Positions 45,236 through 55,111 of a stretch of DNA of 64,000 nucleotides are shown piece after piece. Position numbers and translations under genes: made by a program. This stretch comes from Paludibacteraceae bacterium. Lineage in GTDB: Bacteria > Bacteroidota > Bacteroidia > Bacteroidales > Paludibacteraceae. Each line of letters begins with the position of its first letter. Within the stretch, counting starts at the first letter, position 1. Under the pieces are notes generated by a model. The model searched no databases and was not told where the DNA came from. It saw only the letters and a program-made list of their open reading frames with translations. The stretch lies in the NCBI GenBank assembly GCA_016937795.1, contig JAFGVV010000027.1, positions 62,001 through 126,000 on the forward strand. The letters run 5' to 3'.

Positions 45236-47683
45236 ATGAAACGAAATTACTTTTTGCTTTGCTTTGCTTTTTTGTTTGGTGCAAGCATGCAGTTTTTTGC
45301 TCAGGTTGATCCTGGTACTTCAAATTTGAAACATTGCTGGACTTTTGACAATGGTTCATTGGTTGATGATGTGGCGGGTGTGGCGGGTGTTATTGTAGGA
45401 AATGGCACTGTGGCCAACAATGCATTTGTTTCTACTAATGCTTATGTGGAATTGCCTGCTTCCGAAATCGGAATAAATGCTTACCCTGAAATCACGACTG
45501 AAGTGTGGTGTACTTCACAGGAAGGTGCTAACTCCGGGTGGTCAATGCTCACATATTTTGGTGAAACATTAAATGGAAATGGTGCAAACTGTACTTTTCT
45601 TTCTATTGCCCGTGGCGATAATGTAAGTATGGCAAGCCTCGAAGCGCCTGCCTGGACTGGTGTTACAGGGGCAGAGTACGATGATGGAAAGCTTCACCAT
45701 TTTGCTTATACTGTGACGGCTACTGATATTACATTATTTATCGACGGATTACAGATTGCAACAGCTGTGTTAGGCGAAGGAAATGCCATTGCAAATATTA
45801 GTAATTCGCTTGCTTATATTGGTCGTGGTGGTTGGTCGGCCGACCCAAACTGGGTTGGAAGTTTTCACAAAGTGTCATTGTACGACAAAGCGCTTACGGC
45901 CGATGAGATTTTATATCTCTTTCAGCAGGGTGCCGAAGAAAGTGCTGTGATTACTACTACAGCTACAAATTTCGCCCTCGACGATAATTATCCGGCTGCA
46001 GTATTTAAAGTGACAGCATCGAATCTTTCAGCGCCAATTTCTATTAGTACGCCTGCCGGAATTTCAATCACTAATATTAATGGTCAGCCTCAAACGAGTT
46101 TACCTGCCGATGCCACAGATTTACAGGTGGTGATTATGTGGAATATGGAATCGCCACTCGAGGGTAATGTAGTGCTTAGCAGTGGTTCTTCAGTAATTGA
46201 AATTCCTGTAATGACGGTTTCTGATGTGAATTGTTTTGTGCCTATGTACGACGATATTCAAAATATTCTTATTGATGTAATGGGGATGAACCGAATGAGT
46301 GATTTTGGTGGTTGGGGAACACGTGAAGTTGTGAATGTGATCAATAATTCCGAAAATGTGTATTGTGGAGCAAACAGTATAAAAATTGGTAACGGAACAA
46401 CAACAGGTTCAGGTTCGCTCGATATTTTGGGTGGAATTTCTGCTATATTGCTACCCAATACTACTTATAAAGGTCGTATAATGATCAAAACAATTGGTGG
46501 AACTTTCCAACTTGGTGTTGATGCAGGTCCGAATGTAGAGTTCAAAATTGATACGGAAGGGGAATGGAAACCTCTAGATTTTATGTTTACTACTGGTGTC
46601 ACTGTAGGTGCAAATATGTATATCAACAACTGGGCTTGTACAGGTTTAGAGGCTTATGTGGATAATTACGAACTCTACATTGCTCCCGATCCAATCCTGA
46701 AAACCTCTGTGGCTACTCAGGCTTTCGATCCTGAGTTCAAAGAAGCTATTTTCTCAGTAGTGTCTTCAAATCTGGGCGATAATATCGTAATTACTGCTCC
46801 TGCAGGTATTGTAGTAAGCCCAACGGAACTCCCTGCCGAAAATGCCGGCGAACTGGTTACTATAAGTTGGGATGGAACTACTGCTGTTGATGGGACTATT
46901 GCGCTGACAAGTGGAGAGAATATTGTAAATATCCTGGTAAAAACACTAACAACATCCAATAATACCTGCTTTACTCCGCTTTATACCGATAAGGTAAGTC
47001 TCAATGCCGATATTTTTATGAATAATCCTGCCAATTTTGGTGGTTGGGGTGGAAATAGCTTTGTCGATATTCTAAGTAATCCTGATTCATTATATTGTGG
47101 TAGTCATTCGGCCCGTATTCTCGGTCAGGGTTCGGTTGATGTGGTTCTGACAGATAAAATTTCTCCGGCTACAACCTATAAAACAAAATTGATGCTTCGT
47201 ACTTTCGGAGGTAAATTTCAGGTGGGTGCATATGGAATAGATGATGTGAACAGAGCTGATGTGACAGACTCAATTGATACAGAGGGAGAGTGGATGCCGT
47301 TTGAATTCGAATTTACAACTGCCGAAGTGATGACTGCTGCTCAGGGTCTTTTTGTAAACAACTATCAACGTTCAGGTATGCTTTGCTATGTCGATAACTG
47401 GGAAATTTACGAAATGTCGCCAAACGCTGTAAAGATGGTTAGAAGTCAGTTTGCAAAAGTATATATTCAGAATGGTTACTTAGTAGCTGAGTTCAATCTG
47501 GAGGCTGCCTCGAATGTGAAATTTGATGTGTTTAATTTGCAGGGAGCTTTGGTTTCAACTCAAATAAAAATGCTGAATGCCGGAACAAATCGTGAGGTGA
47601 TAAGCGAAAGTCTTCAAAAAGGAATGTATCTGGTGCGAATTTCACAGAATGGAATTGCTTCTTATGCTAAAGTAATTAAGTAA
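45236..47683 (+). CDS. LamG-domain T9SS secreted protein with duplicated carbohydrate-binding-like domain
   Basis: 815 aa. A signal peptide (MKRNYFLLCFAFLFGASMQFFAQ) is followed by a LamG/concanavalin-like domain (about 28-235; HCWTFDNGSLVDDVAG, YDDGKLHHFAYTV, VSLYDKALTADEI). Two internal repeats follow, about 235-487 and 487-740. Each has a beta-sandwich plus a CBM4/9-like domain ending in ...YVDNYELYIAP or YVDNWEIYEMSP, and both contain FGGWG. The C-terminus (about 740-815, KGMYLVRISQNGIASYAKVIK) is a T9SS type A sorting domain. It is expected on the cell surface, binding glycans. No catalytic residues are seen. Confidence 0.82.
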   Translation: MKRNYFLLCFAFLFGASMQFFAQVDPGTSNLKHCWTFDNGSLVDDVAGVAGVIVGNGTVANNAFVSTNAYVELPASEIGINAYPEITTEVWCTSQEGANSGWSMLTYFGETLNGNGANCTFLSIARGDNVSMASLEAPAWTGVTGAEYDDGKLHHFAYTVTATDITLFIDGLQIATAVLGEGNAIANISNSLAYIGRGGWSADPNWVGSFHKVSLYDKALTADEILYLFQQGAEESAVITTTATNFALDDNYPAAVFKVTASNLSAPISISTPAGISITNINGQPQTSLPADATDLQVVIMWNMESPLEGNVVLSSGSSVIEIPVMTVSDVNCFVPMYDDIQNILIDVMGMNRMSDFGGWGTREVVNVINNSENVYCGANSIKIGNGTTTGSGSLDILGGISAILLPNTTYKGRIMIKTIGGTFQLGVDAGPNVEFKIDTEGEWKPLDFMFTTGVTVGANMYINNWACTGLEAYVDNYELYIAPDPILKTSVATQAFDPEFKEAIFSVVSSNLGDNIVITAPAGIVVSPTELPAENAGELVTISWDGTTAVDGTIALTSGENIVNILVKTLTTSNNTCFTPLYTDKVSLNADIFMNNPANFGGWGGNSFVDILSNPDSLYCGSHSARILGQGSVDVVLTDKISPATTYKTKLMLRTFGGKFQVGAYGIDDVNRADVTDSIDTEGEWMPFEFEFTTAEVMTAAQGLFVNNYQRSGMLCYVDNWEIYEMSPNAVKMVRSQFAKVYIQNGYLVAEFNLEAASNVKFDVFNLQGALVSTQIKMLNAGTNREVISESLQKGMYLVRISQNGIASYAKVIK

Positions 47684-47730
47684 AGGTTTGTAAATAGTTT
47701 AGTGTATATTCAACTTCAGTGTTGAATCTT

Positions 47731-47764
47731 AAAAGAGGATGCCGTGAGGCATCCTCTTTTTTGT
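47731..47764. terminator. Terminator after the LamG T9SS protein gene
   Basis: AAAAGAGGATGCC / GGCATCCTCTTTT, a perfect 13-bp stem with a GTGA loop, followed by TT. The symmetrical A/T flanks let it serve the converging mscS gene too. Confidence 0.92.
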
Positions 47765-47792
47765 TGTTAGTAGTTGATGGAAAAATTGCGTT

Positions 47793-48323
47793 TTAATCAA
47801 TAGTGTCCTCAGATAACTCGTTGTCATTTTCCTTGTTAATTACTGAAATGGCTTTTTGTAACAACAAAGAGTTAGGGAAAATGTGTAGTCCTCCATCTTT
47901 TGTACGTAAGTGGGTGTAAAAGGTATAGATGTCTTCAACAGTAGCTTCAATAGGCATATCCTTGTCGAGAATACGGATATAATCGCCTATGCGAAATGGG
48001 GCTGAGAAAAACAGAATTATTCCTGCTGTGATATTGCTGAGTATCGACCATTGAGCAAAAAGTGCCACTCCTATAACCGCAAAAACTGACCCGAGCGCCA
48101 CAAAAACATTTTTTGTGTCCACGCCCCATATGATCAGTATTGCAATGAGTGCCAAAGTGTTGATAAATAAATTCACTAACCTCGAAACATGCGAAATCTT
48201 GATGTCGGGATGCGGATGTGTTCTCAGATATTTGTTTATGAGTAGTTTGAGACCTACTCGAAGAGCACCTGCCACGATAATACTAATGGCTGTTCCTGCA
48301 ATTTGTGGAAAATAAGATAACAT
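47793..48323 (-). CDS. Small-conductance mechanosensitive channel (MscS family)
   Basis: 176 aa, short for MscS. Two or three TM segments (about 5-25, 50-68, 75-105) are followed by the pore-lining TM3 pattern GSVFAVIGVALFAQWSILSNITAG. The beta domain FFSAPFRIGDYIRI comes next. The C-terminal alpha/beta domain is reduced. It should release solutes on hypo-osmotic shock. It lies 104 bp downstream of the patatin gene on the same strand. Confidence 0.9.
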   Translation of the reverse strand: MLSYFPQIAGTAISIIVAGALRVGLKLLINKYLRTHPHPDIKISHVSRLVNLFINTLALIAILIIWGVDTKNVFVALGSVFAVIGVALFAQWSILSNITAGIILFFSAPFRIGDYIRILDKDMPIEATVEDIYTFYTHLRTKDGGLHIFPNSLLLQKAISVINKENDNELSEDTID

Positions 48324-48427
48324 TATTGTTGTATAGACGATTAAAATTTTACAAAACTAATAAAATAAATGCCATATGCAAGAAGGGCAATACAATTGTA
48401 GTTTGCTGGCATTCAAATACTGTATCT

Positions 48428-49252
48428 TTATTTACGTAAATACAACATTTCAGGGTTCTCGACTATGTATTTTGTGGTGGCGCTATAGCCATATTGATAA
48501 ATATCCTGATAAGCTTCAAAACTAAATTCATGATATTTCTCAATGGCTTTAGGTTCAATCAGAAAGCGGCAAATATCACGACCTTCGTGCGAATTCTGAT
48601 GTTGCATAGCACGCACCGAGCTGGCCAATGTGTCAATTGGTTTTGCGAGTGCTACAGGTGGAATGTGTGGAATGACATCAACGCCGATGATTGTTTGGCA
48701 ATATTCTTCGAGTCCCTGAGCTGGCATATTATTTAATAGTCCTCCATCCACATAAAAAGTATCATTATGATTTATGGCTTCGAAAACCCCGGGAATGCTG
48801 GCCGAAGCAGCTACCCATTTGTCGAGTTCGCCGTCCGAAACAATTTCCCATTCGGCTTTTGTAAGATTCACCACGCATATCTGAAGTTTCTTTTTCAACT
48901 CGCCAAAACTATTATGAGGTATCATTTCTTGTATTAAGTGCTTTAAAATATGATGATTAGATAGACCTGATTTTAGAAAAGTGGGTCTGAAAGTCATCAG
49001 TTTAGTTATTTTGTATAACTTATCTTCTTTAATCATTTGAAGCATATCTTGAGGAGAATAACCAGCAGCGTAAAAAGTTCCAATAATCGCTCCCATACTG
49101 GTGCCGGAAATGTAATCGGGTTGAATGTTGTGATCTTCAAGTGATTGCAATACACCAATGTGTGCAAATCCCAATGCACCACCACCGCTCAGGCATAATC
49201 CTGTTAACTCATTGCGACTCGAAGTGAAGAAGAAATCTTTTATTATTCCCAT
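48428..49252 (-). CDS. Patatin-like phospholipase
   Basis: 274 aa. It is a Ser-Asp dyad lipid acyl hydrolase. The oxyanion motif CLSGGGALGFAHIGVL (about 20-35), the nucleophile elbow GTSMG with Ser52, and the dyad Asp in YVDGGLLNNMP are present. No signal peptide is evident, so it is likely cytoplasmic; it lacks the barrel found in PlpD-type proteins. The substrate is unknown. Confidence 0.92.
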   Translation of the reverse strand: MGIIKDFFFTSSRNELTGLCLSGGGALGFAHIGVLQSLEDHNIQPDYISGTSMGAIIGTFYAAGYSPQDMLQMIKEDKLYKITKLMTFRPTFLKSGLSNHHILKHLIQEMIPHNSFGELKKKLQICVVNLTKAEWEIVSDGELDKWVAASASIPGVFEAINHNDTFYVDGGLLNNMPAQGLEEYCQTIIGVDVIPHIPPVALAKPIDTLASSVRAMQHQNSHEGRDICRFLIEPKAIEKYHEFSFEAYQDIYQYGYSATTKYIVENPEMLYLRK

Positions 49253-49374
49253 ACTGAAAGTAATATTGTTGAATGAACTTGAAAACAGCTCTTTAACATT
49301 TTCTATTAATAGAGAATTGTCTGTTAATAGAATAAAAACTTTTGAAATTCAGAACTCAAAACAGGAAAATGGAC

Positions 49375-49382
49375 TATTTTTG
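49375..49382 (+). promoter_or_regulatory. Candidate -7 element before the S9 peptidase gene
   Basis: TATTTTTG matches TAnnTTTG, about 100 nt before the ATG at 49484. No -33 box at normal spacing. Confidence 0.3.
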
Positions 49383-49483
49383 TATGAATTTTGTTTTTAA
49401 AAAGCATAAGTCTGTATCTCACCAGCATTATTACTCTTTAAATAGTTGATAATTATCTTTTTTAAATATAATACTGTTTATTA

Positions 49484-51658
49484 ATGAAACGTTTAAGTAT
49501 CCTTTTTGTTTTATTTTTTGCATTTGTTTATTCGAATGCCGAACTGCTCTATGATATTCTTGATGGAAAGTATCGCTCGCAGCTACCACAAACACCCCGT
49601 TCGATGCAGGACGGCGAATATTATACAATGAAAGTGAATAATACTGCCATTGTGAAGTATAGTTATAAAACCGGTGCTTTTGTAGATACAGTTATGAGTC
49701 TACATCGCCTGAAGAACAATAGTTTAAAGAGTTTTTCGGGTTATGAATTTAGCCCAGACGAAGCAAAAATGCTCATTTATACAAATGTGAAATATCGTTA
49801 TCGCCGTACTTTTACTGCCGATTATTATGTGGTCGATCTTAAGCGGAACGAGATTGTTACTTTGAGCGAACAAAGTGTTCAACAAGAAGCTCCGCTTTTT
49901 TCGCCCGACAGTCGCTATATAGCTTTTGCAATGGGAAATAATCTGCACATAAAAAAACTCGATTTTAATACTGAAATTGCCATCACAAAGGATGGTGAGT
50001 ATGGTAAAATTATAAATGGACTACCCGATTGGGTGTACGAAGAGGAATTTGAAGCCACACGCTTGTTCGACTGGAGCCCCGATAGCAAATTACTGGCTTT
50101 TTTAAAGCTCGACGAAACAGCTATACCCGAATTTTCATTTCAGACTTTCAGCAAAAATGCTATTTCTGACCAAATACTTCTGTATCCCCGCGAAATGAAA
50201 TTTAAATACCCAAAAGCCGGCGAGGTGAATTCAAAAGCTACTGTGTGCGTCTATGACGATTTCAATAAAACAACACGCTTTATGAAACTCACAGGGGTTG
50301 ACGATGATTTTTATGTGCCAAAACTCATGTGGTCGAATAATGTTGATGAATTGATGATTTTTGTACTCAACCGAAATCAAAACCGCCTCGATATGTTATC
50401 GGCAAATCCTAAATCGACTGTTACAAAACTTGTTCTTCGTCAGGAAGATAAGTGTTATGTGGACTATGGAAATCTGAAGTATCTACAGTTCTCGCCCGAT
50501 AATAAGTCGTTTTATGCACTAACCGAAAATGATGGTTATCGTCATATCTGGCAATATCGGATAAATGGTAATCCGCTCAGGCAGATTACTAAAGGACAGT
50601 GGGATGTGACTGATTTTTACGGTATTGACTTTAATAAGAATGTTGTATTTTATCAATCGTCCGAGATGTCGCCAACGCAACGCGATGTATTTATGATAGA
50701 TGCCAAAGGGCGTAAAACACAATTGAGTAATGGACCGGGTATTCATAATGCTGCATTTAGCCACAAATTTAAATACTTTGTACATAGCTCATCGTCGGTT
50801 ACAAGTCCGCATAAAGTTGTAGTGTGTGATCGGGGCGGTAAGCAAATTAGTGAAATTGAGTCGAACAACGAACTTGCCAGAAAATGGGCCGAATTGAAAA
50901 TGCCTGCAAAAGATTTTTTTACCTTCAATACCTCCGAAAATGTAAAACTACATGGTTGGATGCTTAAACCTGCGAATTTTGATCCAACTCAAAAATATCC
51001 GGTTTTGCAGGTTCAGTACAGCGGTCCCGATTCGCAGCAGGCGCTCAATCAGTGGAGCATAGGTTGGGAGTATTATTTAGCTTCGCAGGGTTACCTTGTG
51101 GTTTGTGTGGATGGTCGTGGTACCGGAGCGCGGGGTGCTGAATTCAGAAAGAGTACATATATGCAAATGGGAATCCTCGAGGCACGTGATCAGGTTGAAA
51201 CCGCTAAATATCTTGGTCGTCAGGCATATGTCGATAAAAACCGTATAGGCATTTGGGGTTGGAGTTATGGTGGCTCCATGACACTCTGGTCGATGAGTAC
51301 AGGCGAAAAAATATTCAAGGCTGGTATTTCTGTGGCACCCGTTACCGATTGGCGTCTTTATAATACAGCTTACACCGAGCGTTTTATGCGTCGTCCGCAG
51401 GAAAATTTTGATGGATACAAGAAAACTTCGGCTATCGAAATGGCATCGAAACTTCAGGGTCGTCTGCTTTTGATTCATGGTACTGCTGATGATAATGTGC
51501 ATTATCAGAATAGCCTGTTGTATGCAGCAAAACTCGTAGAAGAAGGAAAGCAGTTTGATATGCAAATATATACTGATAAGAATCATAGCATTTTGGGCAA
51601 AAATACCCGTCGCCACTTATATACCCGTATGAGTGAATTTTTATTTCGGAATCTGTGA
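49484..51658 (+). CDS. S9 family peptidase (dipeptidyl peptidase IV type)
   Basis: 724 aa. A signal peptide (MKRLSILFVLFFAFVYSNA) precedes the eight-bladed propeller domain (about 30-470), with the DPP IV Glu motif DWVYEEEFEATRLFDWSPD. The C-terminal alpha/beta hydrolase domain has catalytic Ser594 in GWSYGGSM, Asp in HGTADDNVHYQNS and His in DKNHSILG. It should release X-Pro or X-Ala dipeptides in the periplasm as part of peptide use. Monocistronic. Confidence 0.95.
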   Translation: MKRLSILFVLFFAFVYSNAELLYDILDGKYRSQLPQTPRSMQDGEYYTMKVNNTAIVKYSYKTGAFVDTVMSLHRLKNNSLKSFSGYEFSPDEAKMLIYTNVKYRYRRTFTADYYVVDLKRNEIVTLSEQSVQQEAPLFSPDSRYIAFAMGNNLHIKKLDFNTEIAITKDGEYGKIINGLPDWVYEEEFEATRLFDWSPDSKLLAFLKLDETAIPEFSFQTFSKNAISDQILLYPREMKFKYPKAGEVNSKATVCVYDDFNKTTRFMKLTGVDDDFYVPKLMWSNNVDELMIFVLNRNQNRLDMLSANPKSTVTKLVLRQEDKCYVDYGNLKYLQFSPDNKSFYALTENDGYRHIWQYRINGNPLRQITKGQWDVTDFYGIDFNKNVVFYQSSEMSPTQRDVFMIDAKGRKTQLSNGPGIHNAAFSHKFKYFVHSSSSVTSPHKVVVCDRGGKQISEIESNNELARKWAELKMPAKDFFTFNTSENVKLHGWMLKPANFDPTQKYPVLQVQYSGPDSQQALNQWSIGWEYYLASQGYLVVCVDGRGTGARGAEFRKSTYMQMGILEARDQVETAKYLGRQAYVDKNRIGIWGWSYGGSMTLWSMSTGEKIFKAGISVAPVTDWRLYNTAYTERFMRRPQENFDGYKKTSAIEMASKLQGRLLLIHGTADDNVHYQNSLLYAAKLVEEGKQFDMQIYTDKNHSILGKNTRRHLYTRMSEFLFRNL

Positions 51659-51771
51659 TAAAAAAGAATTTATATACGAAAACAAGTTCGTTTTATGAGT
51701 TTTATGTTCTATAACATTTTTTGATGGCCTTTTTTGATTGAGCGAGTTAATTAATTTGCAAAAAAAAATGC

Positions 51772-51779
51772 TACTTTTG
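51772..51779 (+). promoter_or_regulatory. Candidate -7 element of the sugar transporter-kinase operon
   Basis: TACTTTTG matches TAnnTTTG about 70 nt before the ATG at 51848. The -33 box is not clear. Confidence 0.4.
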
Positions 51780-51847
51780 TTGGTCAAATTTATAGGAAGA
51801 GAAACTAAATTATATAATACAAAAACTAAATTAATTACTTGAGTAAA

Positions 51848-53197
51848 ATGACAACACAAAAACAAAACGGAAATGTAGTGGCCATAGTCACTATGATTTT
51901 TCTTTTTGCAATGATTTCGTTTGTAACAAATCTTGCAGCGCCTATAGGTGTGATTTGGAAAAATCAACCTGAATTCGAAGGATCAAACTTCCTGGGTATG
52001 CTAGGAAACATGATGAATTTCCTTGCTTATCTCTTTATGGGTATACCGGCGGGTAAACTTCTCACAAGAATCGGATACAAAAAAACTGCACTTGTAGCCA
52101 TTGCAGTTGGATTTTTGGGTGTACTTATACAGTATCTTTCTGGAGTTGTGCTTGTTGGTTCAGAGCTATTTACATTGCCTGCTAATTTCTTTGTGTACCT
52201 TTTGGGCGCATTTATTGCAGGTTTTTCTGTATGTATGCTCAATACGGTTGTGAACCCTATGCTTAACCTGCTTGGTGGAGGAGGAAATAAGGGAAACCAG
52301 CTTATTCAAACCGGTGGCACTTTTAACTCGCTTTCGGCTACACTGACACCTATGTTTGTAGGTGCGCTCATTGGAAACGTAACAAAAGAGCGTGTTATGT
52401 CTGGTGAAATTACAATGGCCAATATCAATCCTGTACTTTTCATTGCTTTGGCTGTTTTTGCCGCTGCTTTCTTGATTTTGCTTTTTGTGCCTATTGCTGA
52501 TCCTCATAAAACCCAAACTTCTGGTTCGAAAATTGTTTTTGAGCACAGTCCATGGAATTTCCGTCACTTTGTATTAGGAGCAATTGCCATTTTTATTTAT
52601 GTAGGTGTGGAAATTGGAATACCCGGAACTTTGAATTTTTACCTAGCTGATATTTCGGATAAAGGTGCCGGACTAAATCCCGAGACTGCTGCTGCAATTG
52701 CAGGTTTTGTGGCCGGAACTTATTGGTTCTTGATGCTTATCGGACGTTTCCTGGGGAGTGTTATCGGTGGAAAAGTGTCGAGTAAAGCCATGATGACTGC
52801 AGTGTCTGCATTGGGAATTGTGTTGGTGTTAGGTGCTATTTTACTTCCTAAAACCATTACTACCTCAATGCCTGTGTTTACAGGATCGTCGTTTAGTGCC
52901 GTGCAGGTGCCGATAAGTGCGCTTTTGCTTGTGCTTACCGGTTTGTGTACTTCGATTATGTGGGGTGGAATCTTTAATCTTGCAGTAGAAGGTCTGGGAA
53001 AATACACTGCACAGGCATCCGGTATCTTTATGATGATGGTTGTGGGTGGTGGAATTTTACCGCTTTTCCAAAACTGGATTGCAGATATCACTAATTATCA
53101 GATCAGCTATTTTGTAATTGTAGCTTGTCTTGTGTACTTGCTTTATTATGCACTGATTGGTAGTAAAAATGTCAACAAAGACATTCCTGTAGAATAA
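51848..53197 (+). CDS. MFS sugar transporter (FHS/GluP-like)
   Basis: 449 aa from the ATG at 51848; the open frame extends to a TTG at 51839, three codons earlier. Twelve TM segments are visible. The segment NPMLNLLGGGGNKGNQLIQTGG...FNSL resembles the fucose/glucose-galactose:proton symporters. The next gene, 84 bp downstream, is a ROK glucokinase, which supports hexose import followed by phosphorylation. The exact sugar is not readable. Confidence 0.85.
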   Translation: MTTQKQNGNVVAIVTMIFLFAMISFVTNLAAPIGVIWKNQPEFEGSNFLGMLGNMMNFLAYLFMGIPAGKLLTRIGYKKTALVAIAVGFLGVLIQYLSGVVLVGSELFTLPANFFVYLLGAFIAGFSVCMLNTVVNPMLNLLGGGGNKGNQLIQTGGTFNSLSATLTPMFVGALIGNVTKERVMSGEITMANINPVLFIALAVFAAAFLILLFVPIADPHKTQTSGSKIVFEHSPWNFRHFVLGAIAIFIYVGVEIGIPGTLNFYLADISDKGAGLNPETAAAIAGFVAGTYWFLMLIGRFLGSVIGGKVSSKAMMTAVSALGIVLVLGAILLPKTITTSMPVFTGSSFSAVQVPISALLLVLTGLCTSIMWGGIFNLAVEGLGKYTAQASGIFMMMVVGGGILPLFQNWIADITNYQISYFVIVACLVYLLYYALIGSKNVNKDIPVE

Positions 53198-53217
53198 AAA
53201 TTATTAATTGTTTCGCG

Positions 53218-53254
53218 TTTTGTGTTTCGTGTTCTGTGAGCATGAAACACAAAA
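53218..53254. repeat. Inverted repeat between the MFS and ROK genes
   Basis: TTTTGTGTTTC and GAAACACAAAA (11 bp each) around a 15-nt loop. It has no U-tract to speak of, and may be an mRNA processing or stability hairpin, or a small palindromic repeat. Confidence 0.5.
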
Positions 53255-53281
53255 GCTGAAACCAGAAAAATAAATTGAATT

Positions 53282-54238
53282 ATGGAAAAGCCTTATGTAA
53301 TAGGCATGGATATGGGTGGAACCAATACCGTTTTTGGTGTGGTTGATGCCCGTGGAAGTGTAATCTCGAAGAGTGCAATTAAAACCGGTACCCATACTGA
53401 TGTGAATTTGTATATTCAGGATTTGTACGAAGAGATGATAAAACTGATAGACGCTGCCGGTGGTGTCGAAAAATTTAAAGGAATTGGAATTGGTGCTCCT
53501 AATGGTAATTTTTATACAGGAAACATTGAGTTTGCTCCAAATCTACCCTGGAAAGGTGTTGTACCTTTTGCAAAACTAATGGCGGAGAAGTTCGGTGTTC
53601 CTGCGGTTCTTACCAACGATGCCAATGCAGCCGCTGTTGGCGAAATGACTTACGGAGCTGCACGTGGCATGAAAAACTTTATTATGATTACGCTTGGCAC
53701 CGGTGTGGGAAGTGGCATTGTGATTGATGGTAAATTAGTGTACGGTCACGATGGTTTTGCCGGTGAGCTTGGACATACTACTGCTATCCGCGACAACGGA
53801 CGTTTATGTGGTTGTGGTAAAAAAGGCTGTCTCGAGACTTATTGTTCGGCTACGGGTGTAGCACGCTCTGCTCGCGAAATGCTTGCCTCGAGCACACAGG
53901 ATAGTCTTTTGCGTAATATTCCGGTGGAAAGTATTACATCAAAGGATGTGTTTGAAGCTGCTATGGAAGGCGATGCTATTGCAAAAGATATTTTTGCTTT
54001 CACAGGTAAAATTCTTGGACAAAGTTTAGCCGATTTTGTGGCATTTAGTGCTCCCGAAGCTATTGTGCTTTTTGGTGGGCTCTCCAAAGCCGGCGATTTG
54101 ATTATGAATCCGATACGCGAAAATATGGAACTAAATCTTCTTCCGTTGTGGAAAGCTAAAATTAAACTTTTATTCTCCGAACTGAAAGAAGCCGATGCTG
54201 CTGTATTGGGAGCGAGTGCTTTGGCTTGGGAGTTGTAA
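53282..54238 (+). CDS. ROK family glucokinase
   Basis: 318 aa. It phosphorylates glucose (or a related hexose) with ATP. The phosphate-binding start GMDMGGTNTVFGVVD, the sugar-contact region LTNDANAAAVGEMTYG, the segment GFAGELGHT and the zinc motif CGCGKKGCLETYCS are intact. It follows the MFS transporter, and the two form a sugar uptake operon that ends at the terminator at 54257. Confidence 0.94.
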   Translation: MEKPYVIGMDMGGTNTVFGVVDARGSVISKSAIKTGTHTDVNLYIQDLYEEMIKLIDAAGGVEKFKGIGIGAPNGNFYTGNIEFAPNLPWKGVVPFAKLMAEKFGVPAVLTNDANAAAVGEMTYGAARGMKNFIMITLGTGVGSGIVIDGKLVYGHDGFAGELGHTTAIRDNGRLCGCGKKGCLETYCSATGVARSAREMLASSTQDSLLRNIPVESITSKDVFEAAMEGDAIAKDIFAFTGKILGQSLADFVAFSAPEAIVLFGGLSKAGDLIMNPIRENMELNLLPLWKAKIKLLFSELKEADAAVLGASALAWEL

Positions 54239-54256
54239 GTACTAAAGTAAATATTG

Positions 54257-54299
54257 AAAACGGATAAAGCTACTAAATGTAATTTTTATCCGTTTTTTT
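54257..54299 (+). terminator. Terminator after the ROK kinase gene
   Basis: AAAACGGATAAA (54257-54268) and TTTATCCGTTTT (54285-54296) pair over 12 bp, followed by more Ts. Confidence 0.85.
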
Positions 54300-54314
54300 A
54301 GATTTTAATGACAA

Positions 54315-54352
54315 AAAAAAGAAGCAATCATTTTAGTGATTGCTTCTTTTTT
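54315..54352 (-). terminator. Terminator of the infC-rpmI-rplT operon
   Basis: AAAAAAGAAGCAATCA (54315-54330) and TGATTGCTTCTTTTTT (54337-54352) form a perfect 16-bp stem with a 6-nt loop. Read on the minus strand it ends in a U-run after rplT. Confidence 0.93.
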
Positions 54353-54404
54353 GTCGTTGTATGCTTGTGTTTTAAAAACAAGTCAGAGATTTTGTGATCG
54401 TTAG

Positions 54405-54755
54405 TTATGCGTTTTTAGCTTTCAATACGATAGCTTTAAAAGCTTCGGGATGATTCATTGCTAAATCGGCAAGAACTTTACGGTTCATTTCGATACCGGC
54501 TTTGTGCAAAGCACCCATTAGTTTCGAATATGACATGCCTTCGAGGCGTGCAGCTGCATTGATGCGCTGAATCCACAATGCGCGGAAGTTGCGTTTTTTG
54601 GTTTTGCGGTCGCGGTAAGCATATTGCAAACCTTTTTCCCATGTGTTTTTGGCTACTGTCCATACATTACGACGGCCACCAAAATAACCTCTTGTAAGGC
54701 TTAAAATTCTTTTTCTTCTTTTACGTGAAGCAACGTGATTTACTGATCTTGGCAT
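54405..54755 (-). CDS. rplT: 50S ribosomal protein L20
   Basis: 116 aa. The basic N-terminal extension ([20 protein letters not shown]) and the globular part [24 protein letters not shown] are standard. It binds 23S rRNA early in assembly, and in other bacteria it represses its own operon. It is last in the infC-rpmI-rplT order, 111 bp after rpmI. Confidence 0.98.
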   Translation of the reverse strand: MPRSVNHVASRKRRKRILSLTRGYFGGRRNVWTVAKNTWEKGLQYAYRDRKTKKRNFRALWIQRINAAARLEGMSYSKLMGALHKAGIEMNRKVLADLAMNHPEAFKAIVLKAKNA

Positions 54756-54866
54756 AATTAAAAATGATTTGTGAATGTTAGCGCTACTTTTGGAGCAGTC
54801 TTAAAGCTAAAGCACTCTGATTTTTTAGACTAAGAAAAAATGTGATAAAAAGTTGAAAGATGACAA

Positions 54867-55064
54867 TTATCTTGCACAAAGCATGTTTTTTACGTTTTTC
54901 TCATCTACACTTGCAACCAATGCATCGTGTGTAAGATTACGTTTCTGTTTTGTTGTTTTTTTTGTCAAAATGTGTCTTTTGAACGCATGTTTTCTTTTAA
55001 TCTTTCCTGATCCGGTAAGGGTGAACCTCTTTTTGGCACCGGAGTTAGTTTTCATTTTTGGCAT
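54867..55064 (-). CDS. rpmI: 50S ribosomal protein L35
   Basis: 65 aa. [18 protein letters not shown] and the basic [20 protein letters not shown] stretch are diagnostic. It sits in the conserved infC-rpmI-rplT order, 47 bp after infC. Confidence 0.98.
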   Translation of the reverse strand: MPKMKTNSGAKKRFTLTGSGKIKRKHAFKRHILTKKTTKQKRNLTHDALVASVDEKNVKNMLCAR

Positions 55065-55111
55065 TTTACTATTTATTTAATTTATAAAAATTCCGTGTTT
55101 CTGATGCAAAT

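Noticed and set aside
54257..54352. Two adjacent hairpins as a possible regulatory pair or small RNA
   Set aside because: Each is explained as the terminator of one converging operon (ROK kinase on plus, rplT on minus).
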